DNA of 64,000 bases from Flavobacterium sp. 83 (GCF_000744835.1 NZ_JQMS01000001.1:1364001-1428000); one strand, 5' to 3'. Positions 27,211 to 36,052 are shown, numbered from the stretch's first letter. The notes: generated by a model from the letters alone, not told the origin. Program-made: numbers and translations.

Positions 27211-30102
27211 ATGAAATACAATCCGAACGAAATAGAGGCCAAATGGCAGAAATATTGGTTAGATAACGCAACTTTTAAAGCTGAAAACAACTCAACAAAA
27301 CCTAAATATTATGTCCTAGATATGTTTCCTTATCCATCTGGAGCGGGATTGCACGTAGGACATCCGCTGGGATACATCGCTTCCGATGTGTATTCCAGAT
27401 ACAAAAGACACCAAGGTTTTAATGTCTTACACCCAATGGGCTACGACAGTTTTGGTTTGCCTGCGGAACAATACGCTATTCAAACGGGACAACGTCCGGA
27501 AGATACGACTTCGGTAAATATTGACGGAGGAACAGATAAAGAAGGAAATAAAATTGCGGGTTACAGAAAGCAATTGGACAAAATTGGATTCTCTTTCGAT
27601 TGGAGCAGAGAAGTCCGTACCTCAAATCCGGATTATTACAAACACACCCAATGGATTTTCATCCAATTATTCAATTCTTGGTACAATAAAAACAGCGATA
27701 AAGCCGAAGATATTTCGACTTTGGTTTCCATTTTTTCAACAGAAGGAAATGCAAATGTCAATGCGGTTTGCGATGAAAATATTGAAGCATTTTCTGCCAA
27801 TAAATGGAACGCTTTCGCAAAAGAACAGCAGGAGAGAATTTTGTTGCAATACAGATTGACGTATTTAGCCGAGACTGAGGTGAATTGGTGTCCGGGATTA
27901 GGAACGGTTTTGGCAAATGACGAAATTGTAAATGGCGTTTCGGAGCGTGGCGGTTTTACGGTGGTGCGCAAGAAAATGACGCAATGGAGCATGAGAATTT
28001 CGGCTTATGCAGAACGTTTGTTGCAAGGTTTGAACGTTATTGATTGGAGCGAAAGCATCAAAGAAAGTCAAAGAAACTGGATTGGTAAATCCGTTGGGGC
28101 TACTGTAGAATTCAATGTCATCCCGAGCGCAGTCGAGGGAACTTCTCCTAAAATTGCGGTTTTCACGACAAGACCTGATACTATTTTTGGGGTTACGTTT
28201 ATGACTTTGGCTCCAGAACATGAATTGGTTTCACAAATTACAACTGCAGAACAAAAAGCGGATGTAGAAGCTTATATAGAAAAAACATCAAAACGTTCCG
28301 AAAGAGAGCGTATGGCTGATGTGAAAACCATTTCGGGAGTATTCACCGGAGCGTATGCAGAACATCCGTTTACGAAAGAACCAATTCCGGTTTGGATTGG
28401 GGATTATGTTTTGGCAGGTTACGGAACAGGCGCTGTTATGGCGGTTCCTTGTGGTGACGAAAGAGATTATGCGTTTGCGAATTTCTTCAAAGGGCAAAAC
28501 GGAATGCAGGAAATCAAGAACATTTTTGACAAAGATATATCTGAGGCTGCTTTTGGAGCCAAAGAAGGTTTTCAACTGGTAGATTCTGATTTCCTAAATG
28601 GATTAGATTATAAAAAAGGAACTCAAAAAGTAATTGAAGAATTAGAAAAAATAAACCAAGGAAAAGGAAAAACGAATTACCGTTTGCGTGATGCTGTTTT
28701 CTCTCGTCAGCGTTATTGGGGAGAACCGTTTCCGGTATATTATGTGAATGGCTTGCCGCAAATGATTGATGCGAAACATTTGCCAATCATCTTGCCAGAA
28801 GTAGAGAAGTATTTGCCAACTGAAGATGGTTTGCCACCTTTAGGAAATGCTTTGGTCTGGGCTTGGGACAGTGTAAAAAACAAAGTTGTTTCTACCGATC
28901 TTGTCAACTCGAGCGCAGTCGAGGGTCAAACGATATTTGCTTTAGAATTGAACACGATGCCGGGTTGGGCAGGAAGTTCTTGGTATTGGATGCGTTATAT
29001 GGATGCACACGATGAAAATGAATTTGCGAGTAAAGACGCGCTTGCGTATTGGGAAAGCGTAGATTTATACATTGGCGGAAGCGAACACGCAACAGGTCAC
29101 TTATTGTATTCCCGTTTTTGGAACAAATTCCTAAAAGACAAAGGTTTTGCACCAACGGAAGAACCGTTCAAAAAACTGATTAATCAGGGAATGATTTTGG
29201 GAATGAGTGCTTTTGTGTATAGATTAGACGGAACAAATGCGTATGTTTCTAAAAATAAAATCGATGGACAAAAAGTGCAGCCTATTCATGTTGATGTTTC
29301 AATGGTAAATTCATCTGATGAATTAGATATTGCAAGATTCAAAAGTTGGAGAGAGGATTATGCTGATGCAGAATTCATCACCGAAGAAAACGGAAAATAC
29401 ATTGTAGGTCGCGAAATCGAAAAAATGTCAAAATCCAAATACAATGTGGTTACTCCAGATGATATTTGTAATGAATATGGAGCGGATACGTTGCGTTTGT
29501 ATGAAATGTTCTTAGGACCATTGGAGCAAGCAAAACCTTGGAACACTGCAGGAATTTCGGGAGTTTTTGGTTTCTTGAAAAAACTGTGTCGTTTGTATTT
29601 TGATGATAATGGTTTGATTGTGAATAATGAAGCGCCTACGAAAGACAACTTGAAATCATTGCACAAAACCATCAAAAAAGTAGCGGAAGATATCGAGGGT
29701 TTCTCTTTTAATACATCGGTTTCTCAGTTTATGATTTGTGTGAATGAATTGTCCACTCAAAACTGTCATTCTCGTGCAATTTTGGAACCATTGGCAATTG
29801 TGATTTCGCCCTATGCGCCACACATCGCTGAAGAGTTATGGTCGTTGTTAGGGAATTCAGGTTCGATTGCAACAGTTGCTTTTCCAGTATTCGATGCACA
29901 GCATTTGGTAGAAAGTAGCAAGGAATATCCGGTTTCTTTCAACGGAAAAATGCGTTTCACGATGGTTTTACCTTTGGATTTAACCAAGGAAGAAATCGAG
30001 GAAATCGTAATGAAAGATGAAAGAACCATCAAGCAATTAGAAGGAAGAACGCCAAATAAGGTGATTATTGTTCCAGGAAAAATAATCAATTTGGTGGGGT
30101 AA
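27211..30102 (+). CDS. leuS: Leucyl-tRNA synthetase with two SAVEG repeat insertions
   Basis: Class I synthetase that charges tRNA-Leu and edits mischarged products in its CP1 domain. The HIGH-type motif is in PSGAGLHVGHP near residue 45 and KMSKS lies at residues 738-742. The 963-residue length is in the range for this phylum. The CP1 region begins near residue 293 (WIGKSVGATVEF). Two loops carry the same unusual peptide SAVEG, at residues 306-310 (28126-28140) and 568-572 (28912-28926), each encoded by the dispersed repeat GAGCGCAGTCGAG in the same frame. The gene is intact, so the insertions are presumably tolerated in surface loops. It diverges from ftsX and ends at a strong terminator. 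Confidence 0.98.
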   Translation: MKYNPNEIEAKWQKYWLDNATFKAENNSTKPKYYVLDMFPYPSGAGLHVGHPLGYIASDVYSRYKRHQGFNVLHPMGYDSFGLPAEQYAIQTGQRPEDTTSVNIDGGTDKEGNKIAGYRKQLDKIGFSFDWSREVRTSNPDYYKHTQWIFIQLFNSWYNKNSDKAEDISTLVSIFSTEGNANVNAVCDENIEAFSANKWNAFAKEQQERILLQYRLTYLAETEVNWCPGLGTVLANDEIVNGVSERGGFTVVRKKMTQWSMRISAYAERLLQGLNVIDWSESIKESQRNWIGKSVGATVEFNVIPSAVEGTSPKIAVFTTRPDTIFGVTFMTLAPEHELVSQITTAEQKADVEAYIEKTSKRSERERMADVKTISGVFTGAYAEHPFTKEPIPVWIGDYVLAGYGTGAVMAVPCGDERDYAFANFFKGQNGMQEIKNIFDKDISEAAFGAKEGFQLVDSDFLNGLDYKKGTQKVIEELEKINQGKGKTNYRLRDAVFSRQRYWGEPFPVYYVNGLPQMIDAKHLPIILPEVEKYLPTEDGLPPLGNALVWAWDSVKNKVVSTDLVNSSAVEGQTIFALELNTMPGWAGSSWYWMRYMDAHDENEFASKDALAYWESVDLYIGGSEHATGHLLYSRFWNKFLKDKGFAPTEEPFKKLINQGMILGMSAFVYRLDGTNAYVSKNKIDGQKVQPIHVDVSMVNSSDELDIARFKSWREDYADAEFITEENGKYIVGREIEKMSKSKYNVVTPDDICNEYGADTLRLYEMFLGPLEQAKPWNTAGISGVFGFLKKLCRLYFDDNGLIVNNEAPTKDNLKSLHKTIKKVAEDIEGFSFNTSVSQFMICVNELSTQNCHSRAILEPLAIVISPYAPHIAEELWSLLGNSGSIATVAFPVFDAQHLVESSKEYPVSFNGKMRFTMVLPLDLTKEEIEEIVMKDERTIKQLEGRTPNKVIIVPGKIINLVG
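28117..28140 (+). repeat. In-frame dispersed-repeat insertion in leuS, site 1
   Basis: Contains the core GAGCGCAGTCGAG at 28125-28137, identical to the core of the palindrome near 1750. It encodes VIPSAVEG at residues 303-310, at the start of the CP1 editing domain. Confidence 0.8.
28903..28926 (+). repeat. In-frame dispersed-repeat insertion in leuS, site 2
   Basis: Contains the same core at 28911-28923. It encodes VNSSAVEG at residues 565-572, just before the conserved LNTMPGWAGSSWYW segment. The reading frame is the same as at site 1. Confidence 0.8.
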
Positions 30103-30124
30103 TACCTTCTTCAATAAATATATT

Positions 30125-30166
30125 AAAATCCAAATTCCAAAATCATTTTTGGAATTTGGATTTTTT
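30125..30166 (+). terminator. Terminator of leuS
   Basis: Perfect 18-bp arms (30125-30142 and 30147-30164) around a TCAT loop, followed by T residues. Confidence 0.85.
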
Positions 30167-30297
30167 GTTTCAATTCATAAAATCCTTGCAAATCCATTTT
30201 ATCCGCGTTCCATTTTTCCAATGCCAAATTGACACTGTAAATAATTGGTTCAAAATTTGATGTTTTATTTTAAACATTTAAAAAAATAAACAAAAAT

Positions 30298-30987
30298 ATG
30301 GGAATGAGTTATTTGATTCTTGCTGGAGCAATTATGCTATTTAGCTGGTTAGTTAGTTCAAGACTGAAAAGCAAATTTGAACATTATTCTAAATTACAAT
30401 TACAAAACGGAATGAGCGGAGCTGAAATCGCCGAAAAAATGCTTGCTGATAATGGAATTCGCGATGTGAGAGTAATTTCGGTTGCGGGACAATTAACGGA
30501 TCATTACAATCCAGTTGATAAAACGGTGAATTTAAGTGAAGCGGTTTACAACCAACGAAATGCTGCTGCTGCTGCTGTTGCTGCTCACGAATGTGGTCAC
30601 GCGGTGCAACATGCTGTAGGATATCAATGGTTGACGATGCGATCGCAATTAGTTCCAATCGTAAATGTGGCTTCAACATACATGCAGTGGATTTTGCTCG
30701 CAGGAATCTTAATGATGAAAACTTTTCCTCAATTGTTATTAGTGGGAATCGTGATTTTTGCCGCAACAACTTTGTTTTCGATTGTTACTTTACCGGTAGA
30801 ATATGATGCGAGCAATCGTGCATTGGCTTGGTTAGAAAATAAAAGAATGTTGACACCACAAGAGCAGGCAGGAGCAAAAGATTCGCTTAAATGGGCAGCG
30901 AGAACCTATGTAGTGGCTGCTTTAGGGTCAATTGCTACGTTGCTGTACTATGTTTCTATTTATATGGGAGGAAACAGAAGAAATTAA
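30298..30987 (+). CDS. Zinc-dependent membrane metallopeptidase (YugP family)
   Basis: A 229-residue membrane protein with the zinc motif HECGH (residues 97-101, HExxH type), the signature of YugP/neutral zinc metallopeptidases. TM helices lie at about 5-22, 125-165 and 203-223. NPVDKTVNLSEAVYN before the motif and the downstream YDASNRALAWLE segment, which should supply the third zinc ligand region, are typical. The substrate is unknown; a membrane protein quality-control role is plausible but unproved. It forms a single-gene unit between the leuS terminator and a bidirectional terminator. Confidence 0.92.
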   Translation: MGMSYLILAGAIMLFSWLVSSRLKSKFEHYSKLQLQNGMSGAEIAEKMLADNGIRDVRVISVAGQLTDHYNPVDKTVNLSEAVYNQRNAAAAAVAAHECGHAVQHAVGYQWLTMRSQLVPIVNVASTYMQWILLAGILMMKTFPQLLLVGIVIFAATTLFSIVTLPVEYDASNRALAWLENKRMLTPQEQAGAKDSLKWAARTYVVAALGSIATLLYYVSIYMGGNRRN

Positions 30988-30990
30988 AAA

Positions 30991-31018
30991 AAAAATCCGT
31001 CTATTTAGACGGATTTTT
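30991..31018. terminator. Bidirectional terminator between the peptidase and the monoheme lipoprotein
   Basis: AAAAATCCGTCTA and its exact complement (30991-31003 and 31006-31018) with flanking A and T runs, between convergent genes. Confidence 0.85.
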
Positions 31019-31028
31019 TAGAAAAGTA

Positions 31029-31385
31029 TTATTCAGGCATATTTTGTTGCTGCCATTTTACTAAAACTGCAATTAGACTGTCATTTAATGCTGGTTTTTT
31101 ATTTCTAGGAGGCATAAATTTTCGATCTTCTTGAGGCAATTTAACACGGTCAATTATTGCCCCGATATTTTCCTTCACATGGATATAGTTTTCTAAAGGT
31201 TCTTTTCTTCCTTGAGGAGGAATATGACATGGTGTACAACTAGTTTCGATAATTGGTTTGATATCCTTATTGTAGCTTAATTCTTTTTGTACTGCGGTAT
31301 ATTCAGTTCCTTTTTTTGTGGAGTTGCAGTTCATTAAAACAATAGCGAAAGGAAGTATTACAAGGGTAAGTTTTATTTTTCTCAT
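31029..31385 (-). CDS. Monoheme cytochrome c-like lipoprotein
   Basis: A 118-residue exported protein. A lipoprotein signal peptide ends in LMNC with Cys20 as the lipid-attached residue. The heme-binding motif CTPCH (Cys50, Cys53, His54) follows, with Met91 in KFMPP as the likely distal ligand, which makes it a c-type monoheme domain anchored to a membrane. It could carry electrons in the periplasm or act in signalling; no partner oxidase or dehydrogenase lies nearby. It is a single-gene unit, converging on the metallopeptidase. Confidence 0.85.
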   Translation of the reverse strand: MRKIKLTLVILPFAIVLMNCNSTKKGTEYTAVQKELSYNKDIKPIIETSCTPCHIPPQGRKEPLENYIHVKENIGAIIDRVKLPQEDRKFMPPRNKKPALNDSLIAVLVKWQQQNMPE

Positions 31386-31425
31386 ACGGTTTTATTTTTT
31401 TTGCTTTTAAAGTTAAGTTTTTCTT

Positions 31426-31809
31426 TCAATTTGTTTTGTCTAAGGATATGGAGGTTTCTGTTCTGGAAATACCTTTATAGCCTTGATTTTGGTATTTAGT
31501 AAATGTATTAATGTTTGCGTCGTCGAGGCAAATGATTTTGATTAAAATAAACCAGTTTTCCGTGTGTAATGGCATTTCAATACTTTGTAAATTTTCTATA
31601 ATTCCCTTACTACTTCTGGATTTCATCCAGCTTTATCTAAGAAAATCCCAACATAAGTAATCGTGTCATAACCTAAAAAGTAAACTTTGATCCCGAAACT
31701 CCTATTTTGGTTGCGATTTGAAGAATTGACTTTCCGGTATCGTTCAATAGGTTTCTGAAAATTCTTTATCGATGCCGTCTGTTTTTACTAAGAGGGAATT
31801 TATTTTCAT
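31426..31809 (-). pseudogene. Decayed Lrp/AsnC-family transcriptional regulator
   Basis: Read on the minus strand from ATG 31809, fragments of an Lrp/AsnC regulator appear in order but in different frames: MKINSLLVKTDGIDKEF then a stop; in a shifted frame SILQIATKIGVSGS, the start of the HTH, followed directly by KFTF, so about 18 codons of the recognition helix are missing; in a further frame LGYDTITYVGIFLDKAG, stop, NPEVVREL, stop, VLKCHYT; and finally ENWFILIKIICLD and GISRTETSISLD, the end of the ligand-binding RAM domain. Several frameshifts, at least two in-frame stops and a deletion make it non-functional. The last fragment alone (31426-31626) looks like a 66-codon ORF but is only the tail of this gene. 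Confidence 0.85.
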
Positions 31810-31923
31810 GAGTTATTATTTGAACTAAAATGTAGTATTTAGTTTTAATTCTAAATCAAATTTAAGTAAAAAGCGATTAGTAAAATGAGTGTAGTGGTAT
31901 TTTTCTAATTGTTAGAAATAAAA

Positions 31924-31950
31924 AAAGCCATTCGGATTGCGAATGGCTTT
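31924..31950 (-). terminator. Terminator of hemD
   Basis: AAAGCCATTCG (31924-31934) and its exact complement (31940-31950) around a 5-nt loop, directly downstream of hemD on the minus strand and followed by a T-run. Confidence 0.85.
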
Positions 31951-31975
31951 GTAGTTTTATCTAAAAAGTACTATT

Positions 31976-32725
31976 TTATTTTCCTTTATTAGCTTCGATA
32001 ATGTATTTTTCTAAAGCCATTGTCATCGATGGTGTTGCTGGCGTTGGTGCTAGAATATCCACTCTAAGCCCATGATCCAATGCTTCTTTTTGTGTAGTAC
32101 TTCCAAAAACGGCAATACGAGTGTTGTTTTGCTTGAAGTCAGGGAAGTTTTTAAACAATGATTTTATCCCGGTTGGACTAAAGAAAGCCAGAACATCATA
32201 ATAGACATCAGCTAAGTCAGACAGGTCACTCATCACCGTTTTATAAAACACGGCTGGTGTCCAGTCTACCTTCAAAGCATTCAGCGTTATTGGCGCATCG
32301 GCATTCAATTGATCTGAAGCTGGTAATAAGAATTTTTCGTCTTTGTATTTTTTTATCAATGGTGATAAATCAGCAAAATCTTTAGGTCCTACGTAAATTT
32401 TACGTTTTCTATACACAACGTATTTTTGCAGGTAAAATGCAATTGCTTCTGACTGGCAGAAATATTTCAGTCCTTCAGGAACTTTAAACCGCATTTCATC
32501 AGCAACTCTAAAGAAATGATCTACAGCATTTTTGCTTGTCAAAATAATTGCTGTGTAATGATTGAGATCGATTTTTTGAAGTCTAATCTCTTTTGCATTA
32601 ACGCCTTCTACATGAATAAAAGGTCTGAAATCAATTTTAACTTTATGCTTTTGTTGAAGCTCAAAATAAGGGGAATTTTCCACTTTAGGTTCGGGCTGTG
32701 ACACCAAAATTGTTTTCACTTTCAT
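31976..32725 (-). CDS. hemD: Uroporphyrinogen-III synthase
   Basis: Cytoplasmic enzyme that cyclises and inverts ring D of hydroxymethylbilane to uroporphyrinogen III in heme and siroheme synthesis. The 249-residue product has the weakly conserved two-domain HemD fold, recognisable from ILTSKNAVDHFF near residue 60, and DVLAFFSPTGIKSLFKNF and NTRIAVFGSTTQKEAL in the second half. The gene lies 13 bp downstream of the DUF4271 gene, so the two are co-transcribed. Other heme genes are not nearby. Confidence 0.92.
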   Translation of the reverse strand: MKVKTILVSQPEPKVENSPYFELQQKHKVKIDFRPFIHVEGVNAKEIRLQKIDLNHYTAIILTSKNAVDHFFRVADEMRFKVPEGLKYFCQSEAIAFYLQKYVVYRKRKIYVGPKDFADLSPLIKKYKDEKFLLPASDQLNADAPITLNALKVDWTPAVFYKTVMSDLSDLADVYYDVLAFFSPTGIKSLFKNFPDFKQNNTRIAVFGSTTQKEALDHGLRVDILAPTPATPSMTMALEKYIIEANKGK

Positions 32726-32738
32726 ATTTTAACATTTT

Positions 32739-33410
32739 CTACGCACTCCCTTTTGTGAGCCAATAATACATAAAATAATAGGGGGCTATTTCAAGAGCGC
32801 AAAGATATAAAATAAAATAAAACAACTTACCGAATATTAAGTTTTGATAGTTTTTTATTGAAATTGAATATGTTAAAACATTTATTATCAATACAGTAGC
32901 GATAATAAATAATGGAATATTTCTTGATATTGTGTCGTAATAGAACAGAATAATATTGATTGGTAGTATAAATAATCCAATATAGGTTCTGTAAGTTACT
33001 TTTTGGAGGTTAAATTGTTCTACAAATTCCTCCATATTGAATGCTGTACCGATAATTTTTTCTATGAGATATTTCGATAAAATAAAAAAGATAAGAAATG
33101 TGATTATTTGAATATATAAAATCCAATCTGTTTTTGTAGCATATCCAAACTGACTTAATGAAATCTGAATGAAAAATGCAAATGAAACAACTTGAACAAA
33201 AAACAATGCAATGGTAAAGCCACTTTTAAGATGGCTGCTGTCTTTATAAATTTTAGTGTATTTATCTGAAAAAATTAATTTGGAGAAATCGCCAAAACGG
33301 TTTTCAAAAACTGATTTAGTAATAGCAATAATAGCTAAAGACAACACAAATAAAAGTGTAGCCCAATCTTTATTTCCGATTATCCTTGGATGAAGTACGT
33401 GTTCAATCAT
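32739..33410 (-). CDS. DUF4271 integral membrane protein
   Basis: A 223-residue protein with about six hydrophobic helices (near residues 18-32, 65-85, 95-112, 143-158, 165-180 and 195-215), matching DUF4271, a family confined largely to Bacteroidota. It is expected in the inner membrane. Function is unknown. It lies 13 bp upstream of hemD, an association I recall from other flavobacteria, and diverges from the mannosyltransferase gene. Confidence 0.88.
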   Translation of the reverse strand: MIEHVLHPRIIGNKDWATLLFVLSLAIIAITKSVFENRFGDFSKLIFSDKYTKIYKDSSHLKSGFTIALFFVQVVSFAFFIQISLSQFGYATKTDWILYIQIITFLIFFILSKYLIEKIIGTAFNMEEFVEQFNLQKVTYRTYIGLFILPINIILFYYDTISRNIPLFIIATVLIINVLTYSISIKNYQNLIFGKLFYFILYLCALEIAPYYFMYYWLTKGSA

Positions 33411-33488
33411 AGCGACGCAAAATTACTATTTTTTTGCATCATTCTTTTTTATTATAAATTTATTATGAATCAAATGGCATAAAAAGTT

Positions 33489-33496
33489 TACTTTTG
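33489..33496 (+). promoter_or_regulatory. Candidate -7 element of the mannosyltransferase operon
   Basis: TACTTTTG fits TAnnTTTG and lies 19 bp before the ATG at 33516, a normal leader length for this phylum. Confidence 0.55.
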
Positions 33497-33515
33497 CGTT
33501 GAAATTACTCAAAAG

Positions 33516-34241
33516 ATGAACGATTGTATTGTTATAATTCCTACCTATAACGAAATTGAAAATATCGAAAGCATTATCAGAACAGTGCTTTCTCAACACA
33601 AGCTTTTTCATGTTCTTATTATTGATGATAATTCGCCTGATGGTACTGCGGATAGAGTAGTTATGCTTCAGTCTGAATTTAAAGGCAGGTTGTTTTTGGA
33701 AAAAAGAGCAAAAAAAGCAGGATTAGGAACTGCGTATGTACATGGTTTTAAATGGGCTTTAGAGCGTAAATATGATTTTATTTTTGAAATGGATGCGGAT
33801 TTCTCACATAATCCAAGTGATTTAGAGAAATTGTATAATGCCTGTCATTTAGGAGATGCTGATTTAGCAATTGGTTCCAGGTATGTAACAGGTGTAAATG
33901 TAGTGAACTGGCCTTTGAGTCGTGTTTTACTATCCTATTTTGCCTCTGTTTATGTACGCTTTATAACTGGAATGAAAATTCATGATGCAACTGCAGGTTT
34001 TGTTTGTTACAAAAGACAAGTATTGGAAAGCATTGATTTAAATAAAATAAAATTTGTAGGGTATGCTTTTCAAATTGAAATGAAATACAGAACCTACTGT
34101 AAAAAATTTCAAATTGTTGAGGTACCTATCATTTTTACGGATAGGACTAAAGGGCAATCCAAAATGAGTAATTTAATTATTAAAGAAGCAATTTTGGGAG
34201 TTATTTCACTTAGATTAAAAAAATTAGTCAACACATTATAA
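33516..34241 (+). CDS. Polyprenol-phosphate mannosyltransferase (Dpm1-like GT2)
   Basis: A 241-residue GT2 glycosyltransferase of the dolichyl-phosphate mannose synthase type, which transfers a sugar (mannose in characterised members) from a nucleotide sugar to a polyprenyl phosphate at the inner face of the membrane. The nucleotide-binding start VIIPTYNEIENIESII (residues about 5-20) is followed by DDNSPDGTAD and the metal-binding EMDADFSHNP near residue 90. There are no transmembrane helices, the single-domain class. It heads a run with the dihydroorotase (12 bp gap) and the DUF4296 lipoprotein (11 bp gap). Confidence 0.92.
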   Translation: MNDCIVIIPTYNEIENIESIIRTVLSQHKLFHVLIIDDNSPDGTADRVVMLQSEFKGRLFLEKRAKKAGLGTAYVHGFKWALERKYDFIFEMDADFSHNPSDLEKLYNACHLGDADLAIGSRYVTGVNVVNWPLSRVLLSYFASVYVRFITGMKIHDATAGFVCYKRQVLESIDLNKIKFVGYAFQIEMKYRTYCKKFQIVEVPIIFTDRTKGQSKMSNLIIKEAILGVISLRLKKLVNTL

Positions 34242-34253
34242 GAAGAAGATACG

Positions 34254-35594
34254 ATGAATAGGATTTTAATTAAGAATGCCAAAATAGTAAATGAAGGAAC
34301 GATTTTTGAAGGCGATGTATTAATTGAAGATGACTTAATTGTTGAAATTGCGGAAAGCATTAGCGCTAAATCTTCTCAATGTAAAATAATCGATGCCGAA
34401 GGAAATTACTTAATTCCTGGAGCGATTGATGATCAAGTTCATTTTAGAGAGCCAGGTCTAACCTACAAAGGAGATATTGAATCAGAATCTAAAGCTGCAG
34501 TTGCTGGAGGAATTACATCTTACATTGAGCAGCCAAACACGGTTCCAAACGCGGTAACCCAAGAAATTTTAGAAGAAAAATATCAAATCGCTGCCGAGAA
34601 ATCCTATGCGAACTATTCTTTTATGATGGGTGCTACAAATGATAATTTAGAAGAAGTTCTAAAAACAAATCCAAAGAATGTTGCAGGAATAAAAATATTT
34701 TTAGGTTCATCAACCGGAAATATGTTGGTCGATAACGAAGCTACTTTAGAGAAAATATTCTCCAGCACGCCTATGCTTATCGCTGTTCATTGTGAGGACG
34801 AAACGACCATCAAAAATAATCTTGAAAAGTACAAAGAAGAGTTTGGAGAAGATGTTCCTGTAACGGTTCATCACCTGATCAGAAGCGAAGAAGCGTGCTA
34901 TATTTCCTCTTCAAAAGCAATTGCTTTGGCTAAGAAAACCGGCGCACGTTTGCATATATTTCATCTTTCGACTGCTAAAGAAATGGATTTGTTTACCAAT
35001 AAAATTCCATTGGAAGACAAGAAAATCACTGCTGAAGTTTGTGTTCATCATTTATGGTTTACCAATGATGATTATGCAACCAAAGGCAATTTAATCAAAT
35101 GGAATCCAGCCGTAAAAACTGCTAATGATAGAAAAGTGCTTTGGGAAGCATTGCTTGACGACCGTATTGATGTGGTTGCCACTGATCACGCTCCGCATAC
35201 ACTAGAAGAGAAAAAGCTACCCTATCTAAAGGCTCCTTCAGGCGGTCCATTAGTTCAGCATGCTGTTGTGGCTATGTTTGAAGCGCATCACCAAGGTAAA
35301 ATCAGCATTGAGAAAATTGTTGAAAAAATGTGCCATAATCCGGCTAAGATTTTCAAAATTGAAAAACGTGGTTTTATAAAAGAAGGCTATTATGCGGATT
35401 TGGTTATTATCAATTCAGGTTTGCCGTGGAGTGTAAAGAAAGAAAATATTCTTGCTAAATGTGGATGGTCTCCATTTGAAGGATTTACGTTTAAATCAAG
35501 AATAACGCATACTTTTGTAAACGGACAATTAGTGTATACCGCTTTCAAAGTAAAAGAAATTCGTGCCGGAAAACGATTGTTGTTTGATAGGTAA
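34254..35594 (+). CDS. Dihydroorotase-family amidohydrolase
   Basis: A 446-residue amidohydrolase of the dihydroorotase superfamily, annotated in this phylum as a pyrimidine enzyme that interconverts carbamoyl aspartate and dihydroorotate. Visible metal-site segments are AVHCEDE near residue 178, RLHIFHLSTAKE near 230 and VVATDHAPHT near 305, with Asp307 as the usual catalytic acid. Oddity: the N-terminal HxH metal motif reads DDQVHFREPG, so the first histidine is Gln61 while His63 remains. Activity could be altered or the protein could have another role. The position between a polyprenol glycosyltransferase and a lipoprotein gives no pathway clue. Confidence 0.85.
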   Translation: MNRILIKNAKIVNEGTIFEGDVLIEDDLIVEIAESISAKSSQCKIIDAEGNYLIPGAIDDQVHFREPGLTYKGDIESESKAAVAGGITSYIEQPNTVPNAVTQEILEEKYQIAAEKSYANYSFMMGATNDNLEEVLKTNPKNVAGIKIFLGSSTGNMLVDNEATLEKIFSSTPMLIAVHCEDETTIKNNLEKYKEEFGEDVPVTVHHLIRSEEACYISSSKAIALAKKTGARLHIFHLSTAKEMDLFTNKIPLEDKKITAEVCVHHLWFTNDDYATKGNLIKWNPAVKTANDRKVLWEALLDDRIDVVATDHAPHTLEEKKLPYLKAPSGGPLVQHAVVAMFEAHHQGKISIEKIVEKMCHNPAKIFKIEKRGFIKEGYYADLVIINSGLPWSVKKENILAKCGWSPFEGFTFKSRITHTFVNGQLVYTAFKVKEIRAGKRLLFDR

Positions 35595-35605
35595 ATAAGG
35601 AGTAT

Positions 35606-36052
35606 ATGAAGAAAGTAATAGCATTTTTAGTGATTGTTGCAGTTCTTGTAAGCTGTAAGGATGCGGTTTTAAAAAAACCAAGTCGACTTATAGAAAAAGA
35701 CAAAATGATTGATATTATGTATGATTTATCACTTTTAGAAGCTATAAAATACCAAAATCCTATTTCTTTAGATACTTTTAAAATAAATCCTAAAGTATAT
35801 ATTTATAAAAAATATAAGATTGACAGTCTACAATTTTCTAAAAGCAATACGTATTATGCTTCTAATTATGAAGAGTATTCAGGTATTGTAGGTCAAGTTA
35901 ATGATAGGTTGACTAAAAATAAAATTGCTGTTAATGCCACAATTAAGGCTGAAGAGAAAAAGAAAAAGAAGAAAAATTCAGTTGTAAAGACAGTTTCGCC
36001 TACTAGTAAAATGATAGATTCTTTAGAGATACAACAAAGAAAAAGGCTTTAA
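35606..36052 (+). CDS. DUF4296 lipoprotein
   Basis: A 148-residue exported lipoprotein: signal peptide of about 16 residues ending VLVSC with Cys17 as the lipidated residue. A DUF4296 domain follows (MIDIMYDLSLLEAIKYQNP near residues 33-51), then a lysine-rich tail (EEKKKKKKNSVVK near 115-127). It is probably anchored in the outer or inner membrane; function is unknown. It follows the dihydroorotase-like gene by 11 bp and its stop overlaps the end of the convergent epimerase gene by 4 bp. Confidence 0.88.
   Translation: MKKVIAFLVIVAVLVSCKDAVLKKPSRLIEKDKMIDIMYDLSLLEAIKYQNPISLDTFKINPKVYIYKKYKIDSLQFSKSNTYYASNYEEYSGIVGQVNDRLTKNKIAVNATIKAEEKKKKKKNSVVKTVSPTSKMIDSLEIQQRKRL

Noticed and set aside
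31426..31626. A 66-codon hypothetical gene
   Set aside because: Its residues match the end of an Lrp/AsnC RAM domain and continue the decayed gene upstream in other frames.
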